Positions 36,444 to 46,663 of a stretch of DNA of 64,000 nucleotides are shown here, piece by piece. The stretch is taken from assembly GCA_014904845.1 (NCBI GenBank), contig MU119206.1, forward strand, positions 620,001 to 684,000. Direction: 5' to 3'. Source of the DNA: Acephala macrosclerotiorum (Eukaryota > Ascomycota > Leotiomycetes > Helotiales > Mollisiaceae). The position numbers were made by a program, and so were the translations under genes. The notes below the pieces were generated by a model. It was not told where the DNA came from. It searched no databases and was given only the letters and a program-made list of their open reading frames with translations. The first letter of the stretch is position 1; every line of letters starts with the position of its first letter.

Positions 36444-37397
36444 ATGCCGGCCTCGTTTGAAGAGTATCTCCCACTTCTACTTATAGTGCCCTACTACCCC
36501 GCACACTCATCATTACAGGAACTAATACCTTCTTCTCGTAGGATGCTTACTTCTCGCCCTTTCAAGTTCATTATTGGTCCCGACGAGGTTCCAATTGTGG
36601 TCCACGAGACGGTACTCGCAGAGCAATCCCCCTCATTGGCTGTGCTCATGCGAGGAGAGATGGCAGAGAGCGTAACTGGTGAATCTAGGTGGATAGACGT
36701 GGATAAAGGAACCTTCGTACGGTTCGCTCAGTTCGCCTATACGGGAGATTATTCGATCCCAAATGGCTCCAGAGCCCAAGCGGCTGTGGAGGGGCATCTT
36801 CCTGACAGCACCCCCAGCGCCACCCCCTCCGCACGAGAGCCCGAGGACACATGGGGACTTGGATATAGTGGTCCGTCGAAGAAAAGGAAGAAATTCATGA
36901 ATTGCAAGTCCGTTTCAGAGCCGCAGACACCTGCATCCAAAATCTTCAATTCTCTCAAGTATCCTCTCATCGAATCTCGCTCCAACTTTTGCGCCTGCAA
37001 GCCCTCGATGAACGACAGGCCTGTAGAGAAAAGTAGTGAGGTCCTTCTTGCTCATGCTTCCCTGTATGTCTTAGCAGAAAAGTGGGGAGTCAACAGTCTG
37101 AAGACGTTGGTTCTATCCAAGCTCCACCAAACTCTGAGCACGTTCAATCTCGACGCATTAAAAGCTCAAGAAGTCATCGATCTTGCGCGGTACGCGTACT
37201 CGGATGGTTCGACTCCAGATTTAGAAACTGAGATCGATGGGTTGAGAAACTTGATCTGTCTCTACATAGCTGCCAACGTCGAGGTAGTCTCGGAGCACAC
37301 TTCGTTTATGGATTTGCTTGAGGATGGGGGCGCTTTTGTGCGGGATCTTTGGAAGCGCGTAGTGCCCAAGAGCCCATCTCGCAAGATGAATCATTAA
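36444..37397 (+). CDS. BTB/POZ domain protein
   Basis: Single exon, 317 aa from MPASFEEYLP. The BTB core is typical of fungal stand-alone BTB proteins: PFKFIIGPDEVPIVVHETVL, EQSPSLAVLMRGEM, WIDVDKGTFVRFAQFAYTGDY. A ~60-residue low-complexity insert with KKRKKF (possible nuclear signal) separates it from the BACK-like helices: LLAHASLYVLAEKWGVNSLK, TLVLSKLHQTL, VIDLARYAYSD. These proteins dimerise and often serve as Cullin-3 adaptors or regulators. The partner here is unknown. An in-frame ATG at 36384 would add 20 residues. Confidence 0.8.
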   Translation: MPASFEEYLPLLLIVPYYPAHSSLQELIPSSRRMLTSRPFKFIIGPDEVPIVVHETVLAEQSPSLAVLMRGEMAESVTGESRWIDVDKGTFVRFAQFAYTGDYSIPNGSRAQAAVEGHLPDSTPSATPSAREPEDTWGLGYSGPSKKRKKFMNCKSVSEPQTPASKIFNSLKYPLIESRSNFCACKPSMNDRPVEKSSEVLLAHASLYVLAEKWGVNSLKTLVLSKLHQTLSTFNLDALKAQEVIDLARYAYSDGSTPDLETEIDGLRNLICLYIAANVEVVSEHTSFMDLLEDGGAFVRDLWKRVVPKSPSRKMNH

Positions 37398-37890
37398 GTC
37401 ATTGAAGCACGTTGAACTTGGGTGGGGGAAGCCATCCTTTCCACCCTCGGGCTCTGAACCTGGCATTCTCAATGTTTCGACGCCCCCAAATTCGAACCAG
37501 GGGAGGGGCCAATTGCTTCGTCGGCACTTTTATGACGATTCAAGTGATGGCTCAGCAGCGACAATGGTGATTCTAGCGACGGCAGGGCCGATGGTCAGAC
37601 CTAGGCGGGCAGAGGGCATGTCTTGGGATCTTTGGCAAGTTCCCAGGCAGAACTCGGCCGAATCGTTCTGTATCATTTTGGTCCACTACTGCTGGTTTCA
37701 TCTTTTGCGAGTAAACTCTGAGAGCTAGGCATTTAGTCTTCTTATCAAGCAAAGTACCCTAGACATGTTTGAAGTGTTTAATACTTAAAACCGATGCACA
37801 GGATGTATCTGGGCAGCAAACAAAAAGGAACAAATGCGACGATATGCCATAGAATCCACCTGTTTTTGTTCGCAGGAATTATTCCAGGGC
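37398..37890. other. Intergenic, no gene recognised
   Basis: Between the BTB gene and the kinase-like pseudogene. A GGTTCGAATTT-like sequence on the minus strand (37500-37487) was checked as a tRNA B box and rejected. Confidence 0.4.
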
Positions 37891-38636
37891 CTAAAGATCA
37901 TTCACTACCTCGCCGCAGACTCATATTTGCATCCCCAGCAATTCCGAACCACTTCTCCACCTACTCCTGCATCCAAAGGAGGGAAGTGGCCTTTTCGGTA
38001 AAGTTCCTCAATCTTAGCTTCGTCGTCGATGGTGTCGTATTGTGGGAATAGCCGATGACCAGTTATGATATGATATATGGTTGATCCAAGAGCGAAAATA
38101 TCTGTCTTGACGCCCGCGAACCCTTTGTCACAACGAGGCATAAACGACTATGCATTCTCTGAAGCTCCCCCAGAAATAAAGATTTCTCCATCAGGGCTTA
38201 GCAGCCGACCCTGGAAGTCGCAGAACTTAATGTGGAACTCAGCATCCAGAAGGTTATTCCGAATATGGATGTCGCAGATTAGAACGTTGCTCTGGTGAGC
38301 ATGAGCAACACCTTCAGCAGTTTCTTTTGCGATCCGGATCTTCTCTTTGATCGGTACTTGCGTTTCTTGAAGATGCTTTTCCAATGATCCGTTTGGCGCA
38401 TATTCCAGAAGTATACCGTCGTCATGCTCTCCCTTGAATTCGATGATGCGGGGGTGTTTGCCGAGTCGCTGAAGTATTCTAGATTCAGCGCGCAGAGTGG
38501 CTGAAGTCCCTTTGAAGTGCGGGTACTTCAGGATTGTTGGCTCATTGACGAAGCCCATGCAGTGGCTACTGCCGGTAGTATTGATACTCTTTACCCCGTC
38601 GGGGAAATAGGGTATGACATAGATATCCCCGTCCAT
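37891..38636 (-). pseudogene. Fungal protein-kinase-like gene with premature stop
   Basis: From MDGDIYVIPY at 38636 the frame reads a compact kinase: TGSSHCMGFVNEPTILKYPH, RAESRILQRLGKHPRIIEFK, ILLEYAPNGSLEKHL, catalytic-loop equivalent HQSNVLICDIHIRNNLLD and KFCDFQGRLL (DFG replaced by DFQG). It stops at TAG (38150-38148) after GGASENA. The same frame continues as SFMPRCDKGFAGVKTDIFAL and GSTIYHIITGHRLFP, so only that codon is broken (probably Lys in relatives). At the 3' end, a one-base loss after YESA would explain why EVVNDL lies in the next frame before a stop at 37891. Family: small fungal Ser/Thr kinase-like proteins. Likely non-functional. Confidence 0.7.
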
Positions 38637-39671
38637 TGTCTGATGGGAATTGCGAGAAGGAAATCAACGCGGAGATTGAAGGCAGTGTAGGTCTATTCAG
38701 CATCCACCAGATCCAGGCACGTTTGATTATGTAATACACTAAAATGCAATAAGGTAGCGCACAAATGCCGCGTTGATCACACACAACCTCACCGTCCGGA
38801 GCCCTGCAAAGCAGCCTCGTTCTTCCTGTTTGAGATCCAACGAAAAATGCGTAATGCTACAACAGCGCAATAAAATGATATGGTTATTATTGATGAGGTG
38901 ACAGTCCTGAACCACTATTCCTTTTGTCCTCACAATAAGAAGTAGGTAAAATTGCCTTCAAAGAATTTGTATGGCCGTCATTAATCAATACCCAAATGCA
39001 AATCTTTGTCCAGTCAAATGACAGTTGAAATTTAGAGCTCGTAAAAAAGATGGAGAGCCTTGGCTTGAGGATCGATAAAACCCGAAGATGGTTAGCCTTC
39101 TCGACTGCGTATCGCGTCCGTAAGAAAAACATACTTTGGAGAGAAATTAGACGCTACTTAGCAGTTGGGACAAACTGTCGTTGGTTGATGATCCCATATT
39201 CTCTTTATCCACCTAGTTGCCGCAGTTCGTTGAACACGGTACAGGAATCCATTTCAGGACTTTGTGCTTTGGGCGAGCAGTGTAGCTTTGAAATGTTACC
39301 TGGACCTCGTGCCTTTGGTTCGCAACAAGTAGTACCGGAATCTTGTAGATTAGTTTTTCCTGATATTTGAAGGTTGGTCCGTCGTGAAGGCAGAGAGCAC
39401 ACCCTCTTACATGTTTCTGTGTTCGTTCAAGAGTTAATCAGCTAGATAAAACTAGACAACCACAAGCCATGTATGCATACTCTATGATGCATGAGAGATA
39501 ATGTTGTGGAATCATAGGAGGCCTCTAAATATTATGTAGCCACTGAAAGCTTCCTGGTCAGTTGCGCCATAACAGCTCAATTCGCAAGTAGGCCTTGGGC
39601 TAAGTTTTAGGTTTGGAGAAACTGAAGCTTCAGAGACCCCTCGCATCACAGACGGCCTGGCAGAGCCTCAA
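38637..39671. other. Intergenic, no gene recognised
   Basis: About 1 kb with only short frames and no recognised motif, leading up to the repeat element at 39672. Confidence 0.45.
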
Positions 39672-39690
39672 AGCGCTCTAGGCTGCTCGT

Positions 39691-39743
39691 GGGGGACCCA
39701 TGGGGTGGAGTTTTAAAATTTCCCCTCCACCCACGGGTCCCCC
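39691..39743. repeat. GC-rich hairpin near left terminus
   Basis: Arms 39691-39710 and 39725-39743 are near-perfect inverted repeats around an AT-rich loop. A direct copy of the right arm follows at 39765-39789 and differs mainly by transitions. Confidence 0.65.
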
Positions 39744-40005
39744 ATAGGGCGAAAATATATTAGTCCTCCACCCACGGATCCTCTATAGGTTTTGTAGGGC
39801 CTCCATAGAGGATGCATAAATTGTATAAAAATAAAAATATATTTATTCAAATTTAATTTAAAAAAAAATTAATAAAAAAATTAGTAAAAAAATTAGTAAA
39901 ATAATAAATATTATAAAATAAATATAATTATAATTAAAGTTTTTAAATATAACATATTATAATAGTATAAAACTAAGCTAGTGTTGTCGTTCCGGATTAG
40001 GACTA

Positions 40006-40840
40006 NNNNNNNNNNNNNNNNNNNNNNNNNNNNNNNNNNNNNNNNNNNNNNNNNNNNNNNNNNNNNNNNNNNNNNNNNNNNNNNNNNNNNNNNNNNNNNN
40101 NNNNNNNNNNNNNNNNNNNNNNNNNNNNNNNNNNNNNNNNNNNNNNNNNNNNNNNNNNNNNNNNNNNNNNNNNNNNNNNNNNNNNNNNNNNNNNNNNNNN
40201 NNNNNNNNNNNNNNNNNNNNNNNNNNNNNNNNNNNNNNNNNNNNNNNNNNNNNNNNNNNNNNNNNNNNNNNNNNNNNNNNNNNNNNNNNNNNNNNNNNNN
40301 NNNNNNNNNNNNNNNNNNNNNNNNNNNNNNNNNNNNNNNNNNNNNNNNNNNNNNNNNNNNNNNNNNNNNNNNNNNNNNNNNNNNNNNNNNNNNNNNNNNN
40401 NNNNNNNNNNNNNNNNNNNNNNNNNNNNNNNNNNNNNNNNNNNNNNNNNNNNNNNNNNNNNNNNNNNNNNNNNNNNNNNNNNNNNNNNNNNNNNNNNNNN
40501 NNNNNNNNNNNNNNNNNNNNNNNNNNNNNNNNNNNNNNNNNNNNNNNNNNNNNNNNNNNNNNNNNNNNNNNNNNNNNNNNNNNNNNNNNNNNNNNNNNNN
40601 NNNNNNNNNNNNNNNNNNNNNNNNNNNNNNNNNNNNNNNNNNNNNNNNNNNNNNNNNNNNNNNNNNNNNNNNNNNNNNNNNNNNNNNNNNNNNNNNNNNN
40701 NNNNNNNNNNNNNNNNNNNNNNNNNNNNNNNNNNNNNNNNNNNNNNNNNNNNNNNNNNNNNNNNNNNNNNNNNNNNNNNNNNNNNNNNNNNNNNNNNNNN
40801 NNNNNNNNNNNNNNNNNNNNNNNNNNNNNNNNNNNNNNNN
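40006..40840. other. Assembly gap
   Basis: 835 N bases. It sits inside the repeat element, consistent with an unresolved repetitive or hairpin-rich sequence. Nothing can be read here. Confidence 1.
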
Positions 40841-41452
40841 GGGGGACTCTCAAAAAAAAACTCCACCCAAAGCCACCCCATGGGGTGGGGTAGAAATGGG
40901 GCTCCACACCCCATGGTTTTTTTGCGAGCAGCCTAAAGCGCTCATCAGGGCACCGAGCCGAATGATCCAAATATGGAAGAATTCCCGAATCCAGGTGCAA
41001 GGAGTAAAGGGTGGGAAAACTTGCATTAAATACAATATCGTATGCGCTAGTGTCTGCATCCGGCCATGTTCGTCCTGCAAACGCTTGCAAGCTTCACGCT
41101 ACTGTAACGTCGGCCCGCTCCCGTATGGACAGCAAAACGCTAAGGGCAGTGGTAGGATTTCGCTTGAAGATTTGCATGGGTCATGTTGCATTGCATTGCA
41201 GGGGAGTGAATGATGAGGACCGGCTATGATGGTGTTAAAAAACAAGTGCCACAACTTCTGCATAATGTCTCCATTACACGCCACTGTCATAATCCAATTC
41301 ACTCGATTCGGTATAGGTTATTGCCATGTTTTGGGACATATAACATAGAGCTTGCATCGCCCAGAAAGGATAAACTCCTTAGCCGTTCTCCTTGTTTCCA
41401 CCAAAACGAAAGCCCTTTCCTGAATTCAGCTTTGATTGTCCTTAACTAGGAG

Positions 41453-42300
41453 ATGCGTCATTACATGGACCAGTCGTCCTACTATAGTAAATGTAGAGCA
41501 ATTGCGCTTCCTGAAAGTGCGAAACCGGATAGCACACTCACCTCAATCACGCTTCTCAGTCAGATAGAAGCGGTCGAATGCTTTGCTCCGGAACGTTCAT
41601 TGGCTGCTTGGGAACACCATGTCGGAGGGGCAGCAGCTATTCTCAAATTACGAAGACCCGAAAGCTGAGGACGCTTCTCGAGATACAATTGTTTGTTCAA
41701 GCTGTTTCAAGCTTGATGGTCTGCTGCTTGAAGAATCTCATCTACCTTCCAGATCATATCTTCGAGTTGACCAATATAGCGGGGTAGTAATGAGAACTGA
41801 TGCTCCTGAGTGCCGCTTGTTCCGCACTTAAATGCTCGTCACGCAATTCGCGGTGGATGTGAAGTTTGAAAGGCTTCGCTACAGAGCCTCCGGTCTTCTC
41901 ATCGATGGAATACACGGCCCAATTCCAAGCTTCGACGGATCTACTCTTTGAAATGCAGAACAGGCTCTTGGCAAGCATACCTCAGCACTTCCTTGGTAGA
42001 TCCAACACGACGAGCACTCCATTCAAGTTCCCACGGTCGAATTTTAACATGGATAGTTATGATTCTAGCCTGACACTCTCACCTGTCTCTGAGAAGATAC
42101 CCCTTTTGCGATCAATTAGTGGCTATCTCCTGCCTTTGCTACTATACAGGACGGGTATTATTAGTATTAGAAAGAGGGAGACTATGGATGCTATTTTGAG
42201 GTTGTTGAGGTTAGCAGGTAGCGAGATGGGGATCTAGATGGCGTTTGTATTGGCGGAAGACTTGGAAGGGAAATATGTGGCAACGAGTGAGAGATGATTT
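41453..42300 (+). pseudogene. Zn2Cys6-type transcription factor relic (3' part)
   Basis: Fragments of a fungal-specific regulator (Fungal_trans_2-like). First comes STLTSITLLSQIEAVECF and SLAAWEHHVGGAAAILKLR. Around 41660 the frame shifts to KLRTLLEIQLFVQAVSSLMV and CCLKNLIYLPDHIFEL. Later SGYLLPLLLYRTGIISI and ILRLLRLAGSEMGI end at TAG (42235-42237), after which the same frame continues MAFVLAEDLEG. In relatives the stop position is usually Gln (GIQxA), so CAG to TAG is likely. No zinc-cluster DNA-binding exon was found upstream, though the region adjoins the gapped element. Confidence 0.6.
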
Positions 42301-42907
42301 GGTGTGCTAGGGGGTGGTTTGGGTTTCTTCGACCTCGAAATGAACACCAGATGGTCTGGTTCTGGGAGATATAGTGGCGTGGTGTTCGACAAGATAGCAT
42401 ATCTGGGGCATGAACACAAGAACGTTGTAGCTGAGAAATGAAGAAAGCATTTATCCATTCATTGGACGCTGCTCCAAGTCTGTTCCCAAGTTATTCTCAA
42501 TGTACTGTAACTCAAGTGTCCGGACAATCCAAAAGAGCCCCATTTCGTAGGACCAAGCCTTGCCTCAGCAATTCTTCAAATTCGTATGCCTTGTCAAAGC
42601 CCCCAATTATCCATAGACTCTATTGACACCACAAAGTTACGTGTCATTTTTACTCTCAGCAATCTCTCCAATCTCTCCAGCCTTGGCAACTTCTCCTTCC
42701 TCCACAGCTTCTCCAAGCTAGATCTCTTCTGCGTTTGAGGTCTCCACAGTCGAAGTATTTCCAAGCTCATAAGATAACAGACGGACCTTCTCCAGAGGTT
42801 CGTCGTCCGTAATCTGTGAAGCCATTGCCTTATTCATATACCAAAAGACGCCTTGCTTTAGCTTCGTATCGGTATCGAGGCCCAGTATCAACATCCCTTC
42901 CATCGCT
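42301..42907. other. Intergenic between relics
   Basis: Short frames only. A minus-strand 61-codon frame (42903-42718) just downstream of the protease relic has no recognised motif. Confidence 0.35.
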
Positions 42908-43933
42908 CTATCTCATATTGTGACCAAGATATGATCGAAACCACCACCACCCTGTAAAATTGGCTTCAATATCCCCAAGTAGAAATTGCGTGGCGTTGCG
43001 GCGTTTTCGATTTCCGTCGCCTCTCTTAAGAGCTCTCAGAATTGCATCGAGGAATATGAGGCGGAAAGAAAAGGGGTTGACGAGCTCTGGAATTGCACCG
43101 TCGGTGAGAAGCGCTTTTGCATTGGCGAGGGCAAAGAAGCCACAATCGCAGCTATTGTCCTGCCGTATTGATGCTCTGAGAACTAGCTCTGATCGCCGAG
43201 GAGGGACACTCCCAGAAGCAGTACAGATCAGCGGTTGTAGGTCCAAAATATGGTCGTGGATGTTCTTCAAGGTGCAACCCCCCTCACAGCTGCCACTCAA
43301 AAATTGTAGAGAATGTAGGTCCAAGTGTCTTCGGAGATCTTGATACTTACGACAGACCAGTGGTTTTTGTGGTGGTTCTATAAGAAGACGGTCCTGTCGG
43401 CGGTAGCTGGAATGGTGTAAAAGCCGTTTGTATTCTAGTCCGATTCTCTAATCTTCATGTCATCGGCGAGAAGTTGGAGTTAGAGGGATGGGTCTCCTTG
43501 ATGAGAGCATCGAGGTTTCTACTACAATCTGCTGCCAATCCTCGTGCGAAATAGATCTTTGAGTTTTCGCTCCGTGGAACTAGCTGCAGGAGGACGTTCA
43601 TCCATAATGCTCTCATCCAGCCAGCTTTGAGGACCTTGTCCGTACCTCGAGAATAATATTCTCTTGATATCCTTCGGGGACGAGTGCGAATACATTGCGG
43701 AGAGTTACGGTAGCACCGTGCCCGAACTCAAGTGAACAATCAGCTGGGTCTCCAGCACAGGCCCTCCGCTGCCAAATCCTCATGATATCCGCAAGGACCC
43801 TGAAGAGCTGTCTTTGGCAGGTCTGATCACCGTCACCGTCGCAGAGGGTGTCGCCGATGGAGGAGAACATCTCTCTCATTTATTCCACCTGCTCGCGCTG
43901 AACATGAGCCCTCTTGACGGACTCCTTGGACAT
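42908..43933 (-). pseudogene. Ulp1-type (C48) cysteine protease relic
   Basis: From a possible ATG at 43933 (MSKESVKRAHVQREQVE) the frame meets TAA (43882-43880). It continues MREMFSSIGDTL and TVTLRNVFALVPEGY, then breaks near 43615. Further down, NHHKNHWSVVSIKI carries the expected catalytic His-Trp, flanked by TAG at 43380-43378 and 43437-43435. The last part, up to 42908, contains RQDNSCDCGFFALANAKAL, the QxxxCxCGxF catalytic-cysteine motif. Ulp1-type enzymes process SUMO or related modifiers. Related proteases are also carried by some DNA transposons, which matters beside a repeat element. At least three stops and two shifts mean it is dead. Confidence 0.6.
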
Positions 43934-46408
43934 CTTGATGCTTTTCGCAGGAAATTCGGGATGGGAACGAGGTGTGTAGGTAGGACGGAGTGGATGGAGC
44001 GGCAGATAAACTTGAAATCAGACGGAGGAGGTGGGATCGCAGAAATTGTCGGTTGTGAGAGGGGAGGTTGAGTAGAAACAACACAGTGGTTCCAAGGGCT
44101 GACAATGAGAGCAACGCAATATCCTAGAAGCTGAAGAGTGCTTTCTGATGAAGTGCGACATCAGATTGGAGATCAGATTGACCAAGAGATGTGGTTCATG
44201 CTGCTCTCTCGCTTAATGGTAGTAAATACGTCCACGATTACCTTCGATGCTCGATTCTGGTTGACTTTTGGGGATGTTTTTGTTTCTGAGCTGCCACACC
44301 TATGATCGGACTACTAAGCCCTGTCGAAAGTGGGATGCAATCATAATAATGCCGGCGCATCACCTCCTTTGAATTTATCACGTGATGGGGTGAGGGCATC
44401 GTGCCCGACTCATTACGCTTGTGAGGCTGATCAGAACAAATACTAGGCTTGGAAAATCTAACAGCATATTCAACATCTCCATTGACCCAGCTTTGTTCGG
44501 GTTGGTCGGGCTTTCACGTCCCAGGTTTTCCGAGCAACTATTTCTTGCTGGCTAAAATCATGATGCCTGACTATTTGCGAATGCCCAACTTCATCAGATC
44601 CTAGCAAGGCTAGGGAATGATATATGGTGTGACATGGCCACACAAGCTGCAGTTTTATTTGATGAGTTCTGAGCATTGTTTTCAACGAAACCAGACCAGA
44701 CATGACAAGACAGCTACCAATGTGAAAAGAACACATCTTTTGCGACTCTCTTTTCAGTTTCATCATTTTGTGGAATGGTATGCGGACGATAGAACATACA
44801 TGGTTGTCGAGCTCATCACTGTGCGACTTCTGCAAGGAAATGCTCGAAATTATTGCAGGAATATTCATCTTTGGTTCTTCCTAGCAGGTACGTCCTTTTC
44901 AAGAGTTCTAATTTGCTCTAAAAACATTGCCATAGCTAATTCTCATCGGACTCTTTGTGCCACCGTAGATACTTTCAAGCTTGATTTATCTGGGTCAACT
45001 TTGACATGTCAAGTGAGACTTTCAGCCTCACGTGATGACGTCCGGGCTAGCTTGGAAAATCAAGGAGCAGAAAACATATTATCAATGGTGTTTCAGTTCT
45101 AACTTATCTGAAGGGGCAAACATATGCAACAACATGCTAGTAACATGTAGTGGCTGAAAGGAGAAACTTCTTGTCAGGGGGCATTCGGCAAAGCAATCAT
45201 GGCCATTTCCAGGTGCACAACATCTTGAGAGTACTGGACATAAGATATGCAAGATCTTGAAAGTCCAGATCGTCTCTTGGCATTTCTCCCAGTCACTGTC
45301 CAAGCAAATATTACGCCGTCAGCATCGCACGTCGCTGTGCCTTTGCTTGATGGTTGACTGGGTAGCAGGCGCTTGCGTTTCGTGGCAGTCCAGCAAATCT
45401 TCTTCGCAGGCGAGCACTGACTCATATTCAAGAATTTTTGAGCAATTAACACGGCAGATTAAACTTGATAGAAGATGAAGAGCTACAAAGGAAGAAGAGG
45501 AAGGTCGTCCTCCGCGCAACGAGGCGATGTGTGATGGACGGTGAGATAGCCGACGGCATCACCTCGGGGCAGAATTTCACTGCGACCAGCCCTCCATTCC
45601 TCCTTCCTATTCGCGGTCATTGTCTCTTTCTCTTCGAATTTCTGCTCTCAAATCATTTACTTTGACCATTTGGTTGGGGTTTAATCATCATGTTCGCAAT
45701 CACTCTCTTCTCAATCTAAATATTTCTAAGGTCACTCTCCTCGAGTCATGCGGCAGAGATAGGAATTCATGCAGAGCAAGGCAGGAATGTGGTTTTCTAA
45801 CAAGCAGAGTTCATTGTGTTCTTTCTTTCACATGAGGAGTTACTCAACATTGGTAGCGAGATAGCAGGTTCATTCAAGTTGGTGTAAAAACCCCTCCCCT
45901 GTCTTTTCTTGTCGAGCAATCTTCCCCACCAACAGGTCACCATCTCTTTCTTCTCACAGACTGACTTCAAGTCCAGGAAACATCAAAGTTGTTTTCAAGC
46001 GTATCTCAAGGGCCTTGTGTATTGACCCCACGAAGCTCGCAGTACATGTCACTATGTTCCCCACTGCCGTCACATCGGTCATTTGCAATTCCGTCGTACA
46101 TACACTCAGAATGTACCCTCCTGTGCCAGACTTTTGAGATTGCTTTAAGACTTGGCTCTACGCCGCATAGACCTCCAGTAACCACCAAATCAGTAACTCA
46201 AACGGACATTGATTCTGAAACTCGGTCTTCAGACCGATACAAGTCCTACACGGGAGATACCCCCTAGCGAATGTCTTGATACACATTCCATCCTCGCTCA
46301 TCAGTAACGACATCCCAACAACCTTGCGCCAGAAATATGCTCAACAGAATGCACAACCCGGAAACGCCTTCTATCTCCCAACCCTTGACACTTTGACAAC
46401 GTTCAGAG
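43934..46408. other. Gene-free 2.5-kb interval
   Basis: No recognised gene. Scattered frames up to 161 codons (44617-45102, +) have no motif and odd composition. Confidence 0.4.
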
Positions 46409-46663
46409 TCACTTCTTCTTGGATTTCTTTGTCTTAACTCCACCCTTCTGCTGCACGGCGGCATCGGCAATTCTGTCGGTCGTGTTGGCGTTGTATCTGT
46501 CGGCTGGCATCGCACAATCTTCGCAGTCCTCGCCCATTCGAATTTTCTGCCAGATGTTCTTCTTCTTGCAAGGCGTTTGCAAGAGACCAGCTGCTGAGCA
46601 GTATTTCCCCAAAGCATACGTTACATGCTTGCATGAGTATTCGTGGGCGTACCAGTAACACAT
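46409..46663 (-). CDS. Small Cys/His-rich fungal protein
   Basis: 84 aa starting MCYWYAHEYSCKHVTYALGK. Cys and His pairs (CxxxxxHxxxC-H, then YCSAAGLLQTPC and GEDCEDC) suggest a zinc-binding or disulfide fold of about 50 residues. A Lys-rich tail ends KTKKSKKK. The aromatic CYWYAHEY/CKH block recalls small uncharacterised proteins common in filamentous ascomycetes. Function unknown. The frame is open upstream (VFNGN), so an upstream exon or start is possible. There is no signal peptide, and the basic tail suggests an intracellular, perhaps nuclear, location. Confidence 0.55.
   Translation of the reverse strand: MCYWYAHEYSCKHVTYALGKYCSAAGLLQTPCKKKNIWQKIRMGEDCEDCAMPADRYNANTTDRIADAAVQQKGGVKTKKSKKK

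Larger units (their letters stand above)
39672..40942. mobile_element. Repeat element with terminal inverted repeats and assembly gap
   Basis: The left end AGCGCTCTAGGCTGCTCG (39672-39689) is the reverse complement, with one mismatch, of 40925-40942. Inside each end lie GC-rich hairpin-forming blocks built from GGGGGACCC, CATGGGGTGGAG and CTCCACCC. Then comes very AT-rich DNA (39815-39975) and an N gap. The element spans 1271 bp including the gap. No target-site duplication was evident. Class is unknown because the interior is missing. Confidence 0.6.

Noticed and set aside
37487..37500. Possible tRNA B box (GGTTCGAATTT) on the minus strand
   Set aside because: No matching A box or acceptor stem could be folded in the flanking ~80 bases.
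39815..39975. AT-rich tract as a possible centromere or replication origin
   Set aside because: Only ~160 bp, lying inside a repeat element. RIP-like decay of a repeat explains it more simply.
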